The notes: generated by a model from the sequence alone, not told the origin. Positions 1 through 8,395 are shown, numbered from the stretch's first letter. The stretch: 21,214 nt of DNA from Sulfolobus sp. SCGC AB-777_G06 (GCA_003086555.1 QEFN01000018.1:1-21214), one strand, 5' to 3'. Made by a program: numbers and translations.

Positions 1-78
1 ACTTTCTTCTAATTCCACTATTGGAAAATAAGGTAATGGGTAATCAGCGGCTACCTTTAACAAATCATTTGGCTTCAT
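1..78 (-). CDS. 5' end of an unidentified gene (partial)
   Basis: Only the first 26 codons lie in the window; the gene runs off the left edge. The visible N-terminus begins MKPNDLLKVAADYPLPYF. The ATG at 78 is the earliest possible start in this frame because a TGA lies three codons upstream. It follows gatE on the same strand after about 55 bases, so it may belong to the same transcript. A GATGATGAG stretch sits upstream, but its distance from the ATG (about 12 bases) makes it a weak SD. I do not recognise the family from so few residues. The start codon overlaps the last box of a candidate C/D-box sRNA. The open frame and start are seen; expression as a protein is inferred. Confidence 0.5.
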   Translation of the reverse strand, partial: MKPNDLLKVAADYPLPYFPIVELEES

Positions 79-129
79 AAGCGGTCAAGCTCATCATCTT
101 AAGAGATCCGACAAATGCCTTTTCATCAT
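75..129 (-). ncRNA. candidate C/D-box guide sRNA
   Basis: On the minus strand the sequence between gatE and the next ORF has the layout of an archaeal C/D-box methylation guide: a perfect C box AUGAUGA (129-123), a 12-nt guide AAAGGCAUUUGU, CGGA in the D' position (110-107), a 9-nt linker, a perfect C' box AUGAUGA (97-91), a 12-nt guide GCUUGACCGCUU, and AUGA in the D position (78-75). The 12-nt spacing on both sides matches the strongly conserved inter-RNP spacing of archaeal guides. Against it, neither D box is the canonical CUGA, although both keep the GA needed for the kink-turn. No rRNA or tRNA target could be checked here. The genes for Nop5 and fibrillarin, which would bind it, lie 3.5 kb away. 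Confidence 0.33.
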
Positions 130-133
130 AAAT

Positions 134-2038
134 TCAGGATCGGGGGTAATTCTTCATTCTTTTCGATATTATTTCCGCCACCTTCTTGCCTTCCACTTTA
201 CCTCTAACTTTGGACATTACTTTACCCATTATTACATTAAATGCTTTATCCCCTTTCTCCTCGATAATTCTTATATTTTCTTGGATTACTTGATCTACGA
301 TCTTCTCCAGTTGTTCATCACTAATCTTAGAATATTTCTCCACGAGTTTATTTATATCTTCCTTGTTTAAGGAATATCCTAGCAATATTTCAGGAATTGA
401 GTCCTTACTTATCTTGTCTTCGTAAAGTAACTTTATCATGTACTCTAATAAGTCATCGGTAATTATTGATATATCTCCTCCCTTAGACTTTACGTACTTT
501 AAGTCGACCTCCAGTACTGAGGCAATCACGGATGGAGAAACTTTAGGAGAATATTTATTCACAAGCTCTTCAAAAAGGTCTATTTTGGTACTGTTTAACA
601 TCGCAGTAGCAAGCTCTTTACTTAACCCCAGATCCACAAACTTTTTCAGTTTACTTTCAGGCTTCTCAGGCATAAAAGTCTTTGCTAATTGTATTATCTT
701 AGAGTCAATTCTTCTAGGCGGTATATCTGTCTCTGGGTACATACTGGCAGAACCGCGCTGAGGTCTCATAAACTTTGTAGTTCCGTCCTCGAGAGCAGTC
801 CTCGTCTCTTTTGGGATCCCTTCCAGAGCGTATAAAATACGGTCTCTTATCGTATCGAGAGCCAGTTGTAACCTAGCTTTATCCCCGACTACCAGTACGA
901 AAGCGTCTTCTTCACTTACATTTAATGCTTTCTTTACCTTGTCTACTTCTTCCTGAGATATTCCATAATTGGGTAATTCATCTGAGTGAAATAGTCCCCC
1001 TAGACCGGCTAAAACTCTCACGTAATCTGCAACTTCCGTTCCGAACCTTCTGTTTTTCATTAGTTCCCATCCGAAAATCCCTCTAAACTTAGGTATCTTA
1101 ACTCCGTAGACTAAAGCTCCCTTTTCCAGTTCTTTCTTTACCAGTCTACTATTTGTGGAAGCAAAGATCGAAGTTAGGTCTGTAGGCTTATAATTTTCAA
1201 GAATCAACTCTTTAGTAACTCCTCTTTTCTGAGTTAACTCTTCTTTGATCTTTAATAACTCGTACTGTCTCCTCGCTTCGTTTCTTATTATCTCCGGGAC
1301 GAGCTCTAATCTCTGAACTCCCTTGATTTCAGTCTTAACTCCGCCCTGAATAGATACGTTTAGGTCTTGTCTTATTGTCCCTATTCCTCTTTTTACTTTT
1401 CCGGTCATTCTCAACAGCTGACCAATTGCAAAGGCTACCTTTCCAGCTTGTTCTGGTGTATGTATGTCCGGGGCTGTGGAGATCTCTATTAACGGTACGC
1501 CTAGCCTATCTAGGTTGTAGACGATTTCATCTTTATTATCACTTATTTTTCTCGATGCGTCTTCTTCTAGGGCAATTGTCTGTATACCTATCTTATTACC
1601 ATCTACTTCTATGTATCCTCCCAAAGCTATAATAGCTGTTCTCTGAAAGCCGGAAGTATTGGAGCCATCTATAACTATTTTCCTCATTACGTAAACTTCG
1701 TCAACTAACGTACTGTGGAGTGAAAGGGCTATGGCCGTGACTATGCCCAAAGCCTCTTCGTCGATCAAATGAGGGGGCTCCTCGTCGCATTCGACAAGGC
1801 ATGAGTTTTTGGGTAACTTATAAACATATTTCTTACCTTTTTGCCACTCGAACAAAGCAGCTATATCTACTTCTCCTAACTCGCCGAATGAGGGTCTTAA
1901 ATACCTCTCTAATGATGCATGAAAGGTTTCATTTAGAGATGTATCACAGTTGCAGAAGAGTTTGTGAGAGGTATTTAATTGCTGATGTATTTCCAATCCT
2001 ACTTTTAACCCTAACTTACTGTAATCTAATTCTGTCAT
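134..2038 (-). CDS. gatE: Glu-tRNA(Gln) amidotransferase subunit E
   Basis: GatE is the kinase/transamidase subunit of the archaea-specific GatDE complex, which converts misacylated Glu-tRNA(Gln) into Gln-tRNA(Gln) in the cytoplasm using ammonia released by GatD. The 634-residue product has the GatB/GatE catalytic core at the N-terminus (VGLEIHQQL at residues 13-21, cysteines C29/C31 and C80/C84 positioned like the metal-binding cysteines of the family), a middle segment corresponding to the AspRS-like insertion that separates GatE from bacterial GatB, and a helical YqeY-like tail after about residue 450 that binds tRNA. Length is typical. The ATG at 2038 lies 23 bases inside the end of gatD, so the two are translationally coupled, as expected for partners made in equal amounts. 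It is the penultimate visible gene of an rps30e-gatD-gatE run. Identification is very secure. Confidence 0.97.
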   Translation of the reverse strand: MTELDYSKLGLKVGLEIHQQLNTSHKLFCNCDTSLNETFHASLERYLRPSFGELGEVDIAALFEWQKGKKYVYKLPKNSCLVECDEEPPHLIDEEALGIVTAIALSLHSTLVDEVYVMRKIVIDGSNTSGFQRTAIIALGGYIEVDGNKIGIQTIALEEDASRKISDNKDEIVYNLDRLGVPLIEISTAPDIHTPEQAGKVAFAIGQLLRMTGKVKRGIGTIRQDLNVSIQGGVKTEIKGVQRLELVPEIIRNEARRQYELLKIKEELTQKRGVTKELILENYKPTDLTSIFASTNSRLVKKELEKGALVYGVKIPKFRGIFGWELMKNRRFGTEVADYVRVLAGLGGLFHSDELPNYGISQEEVDKVKKALNVSEEDAFVLVVGDKARLQLALDTIRDRILYALEGIPKETRTALEDGTTKFMRPQRGSASMYPETDIPPRRIDSKIIQLAKTFMPEKPESKLKKFVDLGLSKELATAMLNSTKIDLFEELVNKYSPKVSPSVIASVLEVDLKYVKSKGGDISIITDDLLEYMIKLLYEDKISKDSIPEILLGYSLNKEDINKLVEKYSKISDEQLEKIVDQVIQENIRIIEEKGDKAFNVIMGKVMSKVRGKVEGKKVAEIISKRMKNYPRS

Positions 2039-3359
2039 GATACCACCTGGGATACATTTCGGGAACGTGAATCGGATTAATTTCTCCTACAAAATTAGTG
2101 AGCATAAGCTCTTTAACCTTATCTAAGTCTGTTTCATGAGCTAAAACCCACATGAGCTTGACCAAAGCTGTTTCAGGTAACATATCCTCTAAAGGTACTA
2201 CCCCAGCTTCCTGAAGGAGTCTTCCCGTAGTATAAACGTTCATGTTTACCCTCCCGAACAAGCACTGTGAAGTCATCCCTACGAATATACCGTCCTTAGT
2301 AGCTTTCTTGAACGCATTATAAAATTCGGAGTGTGTGTGTCCTAAACCAGTTCCCTCGACTATAATACCTTTTACACCCATATTCATCAAGTAATCAATT
2401 ATATCCGGCAATAGACCAGGGTAGTACTTTAATAGGAAGACGTTAGGGTCGAACTTAGCGTCTACTTCGTTTGCGTCCTTCTTCCTTATGTAATCGTCTC
2501 TGAGAATCTCTATTTTTCTTTCCCTATAATACACCTTAGCCAATGGGATGTCATTAACACTTTGGAATGCGTCTCTTCTACTTGTATGCATTTTTCTAAC
2601 TTTTACACCTCTGTGGACTAGGGTGTAAGTATCGGATGATTCCCCATGCATATTAACCGTAACTTCAGCAAAAGGAGCGTCTTTTGCTACCAGAACGGAG
2701 GTCAAAAGGTTTATAGGCGCGTCGCTGCTTGGTCTATCACTACTCCTCTGAGACCCTACCATAACTACCGGTCCGGTTAGGCTCTTAAGCGAGAATGCTA
2801 AAGCTGATGCTGTGTAAGCCATAGTATCAGTTCCGTGAGCGACAACTACTCCTTTTGGTCCCTTATTTAAAGCATTCTTTACTTCGTTTGCTATTTTTAT
2901 CCAGTATTCAGGCTTCATATTCTCGCTAAGTATGGAAAACAAAACTTTTGCGTCAATTTTAGCTATCTCGTTTATCTCAGGCATGAACTTGAGAATCTCT
3001 TCAATTGTCAAAGCAGGTCTTACAGCACCGGTATCGTATTCTATTTTGCTTACTATAGTGCCTCCAGTGCTGATTATAATAACTTCACTCTTGTCTTTAA
3101 CCGCTTTCCCCTCTGCCTTTTTCTCCTCTCTTTTTTCTCCTCTCTTTATCAGCTTAACTTCGGATATACTATCTACGGATATACCGATGTTATATCCGTT
3201 ATCAAGTTTTATGACTAAAATGTCATCAGATGAAGAATAAGAGGGCATTATAATTCCTTCTAGTATTACCCCATTTTTTGTAAGCTCTATGGTATCCCCT
3301 TCTTGTAAGTTAAATTTCTTTAAAAAATTAAGTGCCTTACCTGCGTAAGTTTCAGACAT
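2016..3359 (-). CDS. gatD: Glu-tRNA(Gln) amidotransferase subunit D (asparaginase-like)
   Basis: GatD is the glutaminase subunit of GatDE: it hydrolyses glutamine and passes ammonia to GatE. The 447-residue product has an N-terminal beta domain (about 1-75) typical of GatD and absent from plain L-asparaginases, a charged K/E-rich linker (73-90), then the asparaginase-type AnsA catalytic domain. Asparaginase signatures are visible: STGGT at 97-101, with the nucleophile Thr in TGGT, and AHGTDTM at 174-180, with the second Thr-Asp pair. The gene starts 33 bases after the rps30e stop. No clear SD precedes the ATG, but a T-rich TTTTTTAG stretch about 27 bases upstream could act as a TATA box for a leaderless transcript, so it may have its own promoter besides read-through from rps30e. 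Confidence 0.97.
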   Translation of the reverse strand: MSETYAGKALNFLKKFNLQEGDTIELTKNGVILEGIIMPSYSSSDDILVIKLDNGYNIGISVDSISEVKLIKRGEKREEKKAEGKAVKDKSEVIIISTGGTIVSKIEYDTGAVRPALTIEEILKFMPEINEIAKIDAKVLFSILSENMKPEYWIKIANEVKNALNKGPKGVVVAHGTDTMAYTASALAFSLKSLTGPVVMVGSQRSSDRPSSDAPINLLTSVLVAKDAPFAEVTVNMHGESSDTYTLVHRGVKVRKMHTSRRDAFQSVNDIPLAKVYYRERKIEILRDDYIRKKDANEVDAKFDPNVFLLKYYPGLLPDIIDYLMNMGVKGIIVEGTGLGHTHSEFYNAFKKATKDGIFVGMTSQCLFGRVNMNVYTTGRLLQEAGVVPLEDMLPETALVKLMWVLAHETDLDKVKELMLTNFVGEINPIHVPEMYPRWYHDRIRLQ

Positions 3360-3360
3360 A

Positions 3361-3391
3361 ATAAAAGGAGAAAAACTGGGACTAAAAAACT
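3361..3391 (-). terminator. T-rich tract between rps30e and gatD
   Basis: On the minus strand the bases right after the rps30e stop read as three pyrimidine/T runs (GTTTTTTAG, GTTTTTC, CCTTTTATT). T-tracts like this terminate transcription in Sulfolobales without needing a hairpin. The first run also lies about 27 bases upstream of the gatD ATG, the TATA position for a leaderless mRNA, so it could serve as terminator, promoter or both. Confidence 0.35.
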
Positions 3392-3547
3392 TTACCTAGC
3401 TTTAGCTTGTGATGCCTTAAGTACTCTCTTCTCGTACTCTAGCTTGTTCCTAACTCTCGGCACTTCTTTGTGCTTCTCCTTTTTAGGCATTTTAGGTGTA
3501 GCGTTCCTTACTTTACCAGCCTTTGTTAATGAACCGTGGGATGGCAT
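3392..3547 (-). CDS. rps30e: 30S ribosomal protein S30e
   Basis: This short 51-residue gene encodes the small, very basic ribosomal protein S30e, shared by archaea and eukaryotes (in eukaryotes the C-terminal part of the FAU fusion). The sequence begins [15 protein letters not shown] and continues with the family's [20 protein letters not shown] core; almost a third of its residues are Lys or Arg, as needed for binding 16S rRNA. Length is normal for the archaeal form, which lacks the ubiquitin-like fusion. The ATG at 3547 lies about 27 bases from the centre of a TTTAAA element, so the mRNA is probably leaderless. It is divergent from nop5 and upstream of gatD and gatE on the same strand. Seen directly in the reading frame; very confident. 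Confidence 0.95.
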   Translation of the reverse strand: MPSHGSLTKAGKVRNATPKMPKKEKHKEVPRVRNKLEYEKRVLKASQAKAR

Positions 3548-3569
3548 AAATAAAATGTAGTAAAGGAAA

Positions 3570-3590
3570 AATTTAAACTTAAATGTTAAA
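3570..3590. promoter_or_regulatory. shared divergent TATA element for rps30e and nop5
   Basis: The 61-base gap between the divergent rps30e and nop5 starts has one clear AT-rich core, with the palindromic TTTAAA at 3572-3577. Its centre is about 27 bases from the rps30e ATG (minus) and about 34 from the nop5 ATG (plus). On the plus strand it is preceded by purine-rich AAAGGAAAAA, a plausible BRE. Spacing predicts leaderless rps30e mRNA and a leader of about 8 bases for nop5. A second ATTTAA-like motif at about 3579-3584 (cttaaat on plus) could separate the two directions. Confidence 0.5.
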
Positions 3591-3608
3591 TAATGGGTTT
3601 GATAATTG

Positions 3609-4841
3609 ATGAAAATATACTTAGTAGAGCACGCGATAGGATCCTTTGCATATGACGAGCAAGGGAAGCTATTAGATTATGTATTAAATCCTAAAGATTT
3701 AGGAAAGGTTGTGGAAGCTCTTATAGAAAACGAGAAGGGAACTCCCCTACCCTCAGCAAAAGAATTAATAAGTAAGTTAAGGCCAGACGAGGTTGTAGTT
3801 GAGAATGAGGCTGAAATACCAGAGCTTCAAAAGAGCGGAGTGAAGGCATCAGTAGAAATTCATAATATTGGAAGTAAGACTTTCAGGCAATCTCTTCCTA
3901 AAGTAGCTTTAGAAACTAAGTTTGTCTCATCGGAAGAAGAACTTTACTCCTTCTTGTATGAAGTATCCTTTGAATATACAAGAAGGAAACTAAGGGGCGC
4001 AGCAAGTAAAAGGGATCTACTAGCGATTCAGGCTATAAGAGCAATTGATGATATAGATAAGACTATCAACTTATTCTCCGAGAGATTAAGGGAATGGTAC
4101 AGCATCCATTTCCCAGAATTGGATAATTTAATTGACGATCATGAATTATATGCATCAATAGTTTCCAAGTTCGGCTATAGAGACGAGATAAATGAGGAAG
4201 GACTGATAGAATTGGGATTAAGCAAAGAGAAATCACAGAGACTTCTTACTGCGGCTAAAAAAAGTATTGGAGCAGATGTTACAGATGTAGATATTAAGTC
4301 AGTTAGAATGCTGAGTGATACTGTCTTAGAGTTATACAGAATTAGAAGAGAGCTAACTGATTATATAGAGTCGGTAATGAAAGAAGTTGCTCCGAATATA
4401 ACCGCACTTGTGGGGCCTACTCTGGGTGCTAGGCTTTTAAGTTTAGCAGGAAGTCTTGAGGACTTAGCTAAAATGCCAGCAAGTACTATACAAGTCTTAG
4501 GAGCTGAAAAAGCACTCTTTAGGGCGTTAAGAAAGAAAGGTAGACCACCAAAGCACGGTGTTATCTTTCAATATCCCGATATTCACACATCCCCCAGATG
4601 GCAGAGGGGTAAAATTGCTAGAGCTTTAGCAGCAAAGTTAGCAATAGCTGCTAGAGTAGATCAGTTCAGCGGTAGGTTCATTGGTGATAAGTTAAATGAG
4701 GAACTTAAGAAGAGGATCGAAGAGATTAAGACAAAGTATGCTCAGCCTCCACCTAAAAAAGTCCAGGAGCAACAGCAACCTAAGCCGAAACAAAAAGGTA
4801 AAAAGGATGAAAAGAGAAAAAAGAAGAACAAGCGAGAGTGA
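3609..4841 (+). CDS. nop5: C/D box RNP core protein Nop5 (Nop56/58)
   Basis: Nop5 is the scaffold of archaeal C/D-box RNPs: it binds L7Ae-bound guide RNA and recruits fibrillarin for 2'-O-methylation of rRNA and tRNA. The product (410 residues from ATG 3609) shows the fibrillarin-binding N-terminal domain (about 1-115), a long helical coiled-coil segment for homodimerisation (about 120-240), and the NOP domain (about 245-370) with signatures [26 protein letters not shown] and PKHGVIFQ. The last 35 residues form a Lys/Glu-rich low-complexity tail, common in Sulfolobales. A TTG three bases upstream (3606) is also possible, but ATG is preferred and fits the predicted transcript start near 3600. 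It heads a five-gene plus-strand operon; flpA follows after 6 bases. Confidence 0.96.
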   Translation: MKIYLVEHAIGSFAYDEQGKLLDYVLNPKDLGKVVEALIENEKGTPLPSAKELISKLRPDEVVVENEAEIPELQKSGVKASVEIHNIGSKTFRQSLPKVALETKFVSSEEELYSFLYEVSFEYTRRKLRGAASKRDLLAIQAIRAIDDIDKTINLFSERLREWYSIHFPELDNLIDDHELYASIVSKFGYRDEINEEGLIELGLSKEKSQRLLTAAKKSIGADVTDVDIKSVRMLSDTVLELYRIRRELTDYIESVMKEVAPNITALVGPTLGARLLSLAGSLEDLAKMPASTIQVLGAEKALFRALRKKGRPPKHGVIFQYPDIHTSPRWQRGKIARALAAKLAIAARVDQFSGRFIGDKLNEELKKRIEEIKTKYAQPPPKKVQEQQQPKPKQKGKKDEKRKKKNKRE

Positions 4842-4847
4842 GAAATT

Positions 4848-5543
4848 ATGTCAGAAGTAGTCAAGGTTGAGAAAAGCGAGTTTGATAACATCTATGAGTG
4901 CGTATATAATGACGGGACTGTAAGGCTTTGTACGAAGAATCTAGCACCGGGCCATAATGTTTACGGCGAGAGATTGATCAAAGTAAACGGTATTGAATAT
5001 AGGGAATGGAACTCCTTTAGAAGTAAGCTTGCAGGAGCAATCCAGAAAGGGCTTAAACACAATCCAATAACAAGGAATACAAAGGTTCTTTATCTAGGAG
5101 CTGCTTCAGGAACAACTCCAAGTCACGTATCGGATATTGTTGAAATGCAAGGTAAAGTTTATGCTGTTGAGTTCTCTCCTAGAGTAGTCAGGGAACTCAT
5201 TCTGGTTGCCCAGCACAGACCTAATTTATTCCCTATTTTGGCAGACGCTAGATTTCCACAATACTATAGGGCTCTAGTTGAGGATGTTGATGTGGTTTAT
5301 GTAGATATTGCACAGCCAGATGAGACCGATATAGCAATTTATAACGCTGAGTTTTTCTTGAAGGATAAAGGTTATCTAATGATGGCAATAAAAGCCAGAA
5401 GTATAGACGTAACTAAAGATCCCAAAGAAATCTATAAGAGTGAGGCTAAAAAATTAGAAGAAAAAGGATTCGATGTGATCGAAGTAATTCAACTAGACCC
5501 TTACGACAAAGATCACGCGATGGTATTGGCGAGACTTAAGTGA
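4848..5543 (+). CDS. flpA: Fibrillarin-like rRNA/tRNA 2'-O-methyltransferase
   Basis: Fibrillarin is the SAM-dependent catalytic subunit of C/D-box RNPs and methylates ribose 2'-OH at guide-specified sites. The 231-residue protein has the short archaeal N-terminal domain and the Rossmann-like methyltransferase domain. SAM-binding motif I is YLGAASGTT (82-90), the acidic motif II is VYAVEFS (104-110), and the catalytic tetrad K-D-K-H is complete at K60, D153, K182 and H223. The GAR domain of eukaryotic fibrillarin is absent, as usual in archaea. Start ATG lies 6 bases after the nop5 stop, with GAGTGAG as SD. The direct nop5-flpA linkage is the classic archaeal arrangement of two proteins that form a heterotetramer. 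Confidence 0.97.
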   Translation: MSEVVKVEKSEFDNIYECVYNDGTVRLCTKNLAPGHNVYGERLIKVNGIEYREWNSFRSKLAGAIQKGLKHNPITRNTKVLYLGAASGTTPSHVSDIVEMQGKVYAVEFSPRVVRELILVAQHRPNLFPILADARFPQYYRALVEDVDVVYVDIAQPDETDIAIYNAEFFLKDKGYLMMAIKARSIDVTKDPKEIYKSEAKKLEEKGFDVIEVIQLDPYDKDHAMVLARLK

Positions 5544-5547
5544 AACC

Positions 5548-5967
5548 ATGTTCGATAAAATTTTCGACATAGGAATTAAAGGAACTATTTCTTATTACCC
5601 ACAAGAATTCGTAACGTTAAAGCAAGCTCTAGACGGTAACAATTACGTAAAAGTTAACGGCGGTTTTAAACACTACTTCAAGAAGGAAGAGTTAGAAAAA
5701 CTATCTAAAAATCTCCCCCTTTACTTATGGGATTTAGTTAAGATCCCTTTTGTAATTGTTAAAACTCTAAATCCAGGTGAGTATGTTTTAAATGGTTCAG
5801 AGTGGGAAAATAAGGCAATTTCTGCCTTATTGAAGAAAGATATAAAAAGTTATATGACAATAGGTGATGTAGAAAAGATTATAAAAGAATATAAGTCTCT
5901 CGTGTTTATTACATTAAGTCCATTAGGCTCTCTTAGTAGTGGTGATGAAAACGATGAGTACTATTAA
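5548..5967 (+). CDS. UPF0216 / DUF61 family protein
   Basis: The 139-residue soluble protein resembles the archaeal UPF0216 (DUF61) family, whose function is unknown. Family-like blocks are visible: TLKQALDGNNYVKVNGG (about 23-39), the FKHYFKKEEL segment (about 40-49), and LPLYLWDLVKIPFVIV (about 56-71). Membrane segments and a signal peptide are absent. It starts 4 bases after flpA, and its end overlaps the next gene by 14 bases, so it is translated as part of the nop5-flpA operon. This context suggests a link to RNA modification or ribosome biogenesis, but that is inference from position only. The Gly/Ser/acidic C-terminal tail looks disordered. Confidence 0.85.
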   Translation: MFDKIFDIGIKGTISYYPQEFVTLKQALDGNNYVKVNGGFKHYFKKEELEKLSKNLPLYLWDLVKIPFVIVKTLNPGEYVLNGSEWENKAISALLKKDIKSYMTIGDVEKIIKEYKSLVFITLSPLGSLSSGDENDEYY

Positions 5968-6877
5968 CGAGATAGAAAGAGTTTTGTTAAGGGGGTATTA
6001 TGATTATTCTATCATTCACTATCCAGAAAAAAACAAATCTATAGATATAATTGCAAGAAAGAAGAGCGATAGTACAGATAACTCGCGTTCATTTATATTA
6101 AAAGTAACTTCCAGCAAATACGTCCATAACAGCAAACTAGTAAAAGACTTAAAGAAAATGGCTACGTTAAGTGGCGCATTACCTATCTTAATAGACGATC
6201 AGGTAGACGAGGAAGTTATAAATGATAGGGATAAGGTGCTGGTAATGAGCTCCACTACGTTTGAGAAAGTAGTTAGCGGTGAGAAAATATTCTTGCTAAA
6301 AACCAGAGGGGGTATTTTCGTAAAGATAAACTCTAAAGAACTTAGAAAGATAAGAGAAGAAAAAGGTATGAGCTTGGGTGAATTAGCAGAGAAGCTGGGA
6401 GTATCTAGGATTTCGATTTATGATTATGAAAAAGAGGACTCCTACGTATCAATTGACGTAGCCGAAAAACTAGTAGATATGTTCGGAGAGAGAATATTAG
6501 GGGACATAATAAGTGATTTTAAGACAGAAGATGTAAAAGTTGATGACAAGGATTTGAATGTAGGGAATGATAGAGATGTAACAAGCTTATTAGTTAAAAA
6601 GTTAACGGGAAACGGATATAAGATAGTCAGATTTAATTTTACTACTGTAGACCTTGCGGCTTCCAGAGATAATAAAAAGATGTTCTTTTGTATTGAAGCA
6701 GAAAACGTTTCAACTTCTCTAAAGAAATTTAATGAGGCAAGTAAGTTAGTTTCTAAAGTTAACGGTGAACTAGTGGTCATTGCCAAAACATCTAAGACAC
6801 TCAAGGCTTATGAAAAAGAGAGTTTCAACGCATACACTGTAGAAGATATAGATAAGATCGAAAATGAAATTAACTAA
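5954..6877 (+). CDS. Archaeal HTH-type (Cro/C1) regulator, COG1395-like
   Basis: This protein of about 307 residues resembles the archaeal putative HTH-type transcriptional regulator family (COG1395), which is widespread but uncharacterised. A Cro/C1 helix-turn-helix lies in the centre (about 130-160 from ATG 5954), with LRKIREEKGMSLGELAEKLG followed by VSRISIYDYEK. The N-terminal part (SIDIIARKK ... FILKV) and the C-terminal part (TVDLAASRD ... FCIEAE) each look like the strand pattern of a RecB/Hjc-type nuclease fold with degenerate active sites, so the protein may be two such domains around the HTH. I chose ATG 5954 because GGTGAT at 5942-5947 is a good SD for it; GTG 5939 or ATG 5945 are possible. 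Both ends overlap neighbours by 14 bases, so it is embedded in the nop5 operon. Confidence 0.82.
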   Translation: MSTINEIERVLLRGYYDYSIIHYPEKNKSIDIIARKKSDSTDNSRSFILKVTSSKYVHNSKLVKDLKKMATLSGALPILIDDQVDEEVINDRDKVLVMSSTTFEKVVSGEKIFLLKTRGGIFVKINSKELRKIREEKGMSLGELAEKLGVSRISIYDYEKEDSYVSIDVAEKLVDMFGERILGDIISDFKTEDVKVDDKDLNVGNDRDVTSLLVKKLTGNGYKIVRFNFTTVDLAASRDNKKMFFCIEAENVSTSLKKFNEASKLVSKVNGELVVIAKTSKTLKAYEKESFNAYTVEDIDKIENEIN

Positions 6878-7988
6878 AATACGGGAAGGAAAAGCTGAAA
6901 TTCTAGTCCCAGATCCTAAAGAATATGAAAAAGAAGGTAAGTTCGATCCTAGTTGGGCTCCGGTTTTCTACAACCCAAGAATGGAATTAAATAGAGACAT
7001 AAGTGTGCTATTTTTGAATATAATTAGACCTAGACGCATAGTAGATGCACTGTCAGCAACTGGAATAAGAGGAATAAGGTACTTTAAAGAGGTAGAAGGC
7101 GTCGAAGAAGTGATATTTAATGATTTAAGTAAAGAAGCTGTTGAATTAATAAATGAAAATATAAAGATCAATAACATTAAAGGTAAGGTATTTAATAAAG
7201 ATGCAAACTCCTTACTTTATGAAGTTAAAGCTGACTTCGTAGATATTGATCCCTTTGGAACACCTGCACCTTTCCTACTAGCATCTTTCCACTCAGTTAT
7301 AAGAGGGGGCTATGTCGGGATTACTGCGACTGATCTATCAGCTCTAGTTTGTTCCTCTAAATCCTCAGCTAGAAGAAAATACGATATTATTTGTGATAGA
7401 CTAAGTTTTTCGAAAGAGGTAGGAATAAGGGGGCTAATAGGAAAAGCGATAAGGGAAGCTGCAGTAGTAGAGAAAGCTGCAATACCAGTATTCTCCTTCT
7501 ATCATGACTACTATTATAGGGTATTTTTTAAGGTAGAAGGTGGTGCTAAAAAGGCAGACAGTTTACTTTCTAGACTAGTTTACTATTATGAATGTCCAAA
7601 GTGTGGTTATAGAGATAAGTCAGTTTATTATCAACATGCCACATGCCCCAAATGTGGGGCATCAATGAAAGCTTACGGCCCTGCTTGGGATGGGGAAATT
7701 TACGATAAAAGTATGATTAATAGGATTAAAGAGGGGTTAGTTTACTTTAATTATCTATCTACATTTAGTACTATATCTAGGTTAATCTCGATAATTTCAG
7801 TCGAAGCAGAATACATAGAACCTTATTATAAACTTGATTTTATTTCGCCCAGATTGAAAAGAAACGTACCACCTAAAGATAAAGTCATAAAATGTTTAAA
7901 TGAAGCTTCAGCTACTCACTTTGATACTGTAGGAATAAAAACCAGTAAAAACTTTGAAGAAGTTATAGAGTGTATTAAGGTTAACTAG
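6864..7988 (+). CDS. trm1: tRNA (guanine(26)-N2)-dimethyltransferase Trm1
   Basis: Trm1 uses SAM to make m2G/m2,2G at position 26 of tRNA, at the hinge between D arm and anticodon arm. The 374-residue protein shows the N-terminal IREGKAEILVP segment typical of the family, SAM motif I DALSATGIRG (61-70), the acidic FNDLS segment (85-89), the catalytic-region motif DIDPFGTPAPFL (127-138), and a zinc-ribbon CPKCG...CPKCG (C244, C247, C261, C264) inserted in the C-terminal domain. Length is normal for archaeal Trm1. It overlaps the preceding HTH gene by 14 bases and is the last gene of the nop5 operon. Its 3' end overlaps the convergent TFE-beta gene by 8 bases. Confidence 0.96.
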   Translation: MKLTKIREGKAEILVPDPKEYEKEGKFDPSWAPVFYNPRMELNRDISVLFLNIIRPRRIVDALSATGIRGIRYFKEVEGVEEVIFNDLSKEAVELINENIKINNIKGKVFNKDANSLLYEVKADFVDIDPFGTPAPFLLASFHSVIRGGYVGITATDLSALVCSSKSSARRKYDIICDRLSFSKEVGIRGLIGKAIREAAVVEKAAIPVFSFYHDYYYRVFFKVEGGAKKADSLLSRLVYYYECPKCGYRDKSVYYQHATCPKCGASMKAYGPAWDGEIYDKSMINRIKEGLVYFNYLSTFSTISRLISIISVEAEYIEPYYKLDFISPRLKRNVPPKDKVIKCLNEASATHFDTVGIKTSKNFEEVIECIKVN

Positions 7989-8355
7989 CTCCTTTTATGT
8001 TCATTAGTATAAACTTAGATAAGTAGGTACAAGTTGTGGGTGAGACCACACTTCCATTTCCACATTTAGTCAAATTCTTGCACGTAAAACAAGGTATCTC
8101 AATTATATTGTCTAAATTAACCGTTATGAGCGTCGGCTCCTCATTAATAAAATACTTAACAACTGTCTTGCCATTTTCTTTAACTGAGTTCTTCCTTATA
8201 ACTTTCTTGTTCATTAACTTACGTATGGCGAGATTAGCTGTCCTACTATCAAGTCCGAGTTCCTTAATGAGTTCTTTTAAGGGAATTCCTTTTTCGCCCG
8301 CCTCCTTTATCTTTTGATAAATAAGATCCTCATATGATGAAGAACTTGACTCCAT
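7981..8355 (-). CDS. tfeB: Transcription initiation factor E subunit beta (TFE-beta)
   Basis: TFE-beta pairs with TFE-alpha to help open promoter DNA on archaeal RNA polymerase; it is related to human RPC39/yeast RPC34 and TFIIE-beta. The 124-residue product has the compact crenarchaeal form: one winged-helix domain (about 8-75, with LKELIKELGLDSRTANLAIRKL as the recognition-type helix pair) followed by a C-terminal Fe-S cluster domain with four cysteines, C89, C92, C98 and C109, spaced CxxC-x5-C-x10-C. The ATG at 8355 has SD GGTGAT (8368-8363), and TATATATATATT around 8380-8392 is its promoter. So it can be transcribed separately, although it lies 62 bases downstream of tfb on the same strand. 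An alternative reading as a generic wHTH protein is less likely given the cysteine cluster. Confidence 0.86.
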   Translation of the reverse strand: MESSSSSYEDLIYQKIKEAGEKGIPLKELIKELGLDSRTANLAIRKLMNKKVIRKNSVKENGKTVVKYFINEEPTLITVNLDNIIEIPCFTCKNLTKCGNGSVVSPTTCTYLSKFILMNIKGAS

Positions 8356-8379
8356 TCTAAAATCACCGAATTATCAATA

Positions 8380-8395
8380 AATATATATATACTTT
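8380..8395 (-). promoter_or_regulatory. TATA box of TFE-beta gene
   Basis: On the minus strand, GTATATATATATTTA lies about 27-38 bases upstream of the TFE-beta ATG, and GGTGAT (8368-8363) follows 7 bases before that ATG. The element sits in the 62-base gap after tfb and would let TFE-beta be transcribed independently of tfb. Confidence 0.6.

Noticed and set aside
438..761. 107-codon open frame on the plus strand inside gatE
   Set aside because: Antisense to a conserved gene, hydrophobic shadow composition, no start signals.
5942..5957. GTGATGA and CGATGA, resembling C and C' boxes
   Set aside because: No D boxes at the required spacing; GGTGAT is better explained as the SD of the HTH gene.
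6442..6804. 120-codon open frame on the minus strand
   Set aside because: Antisense to the HTH gene; Ser/Leu-rich shadow product.
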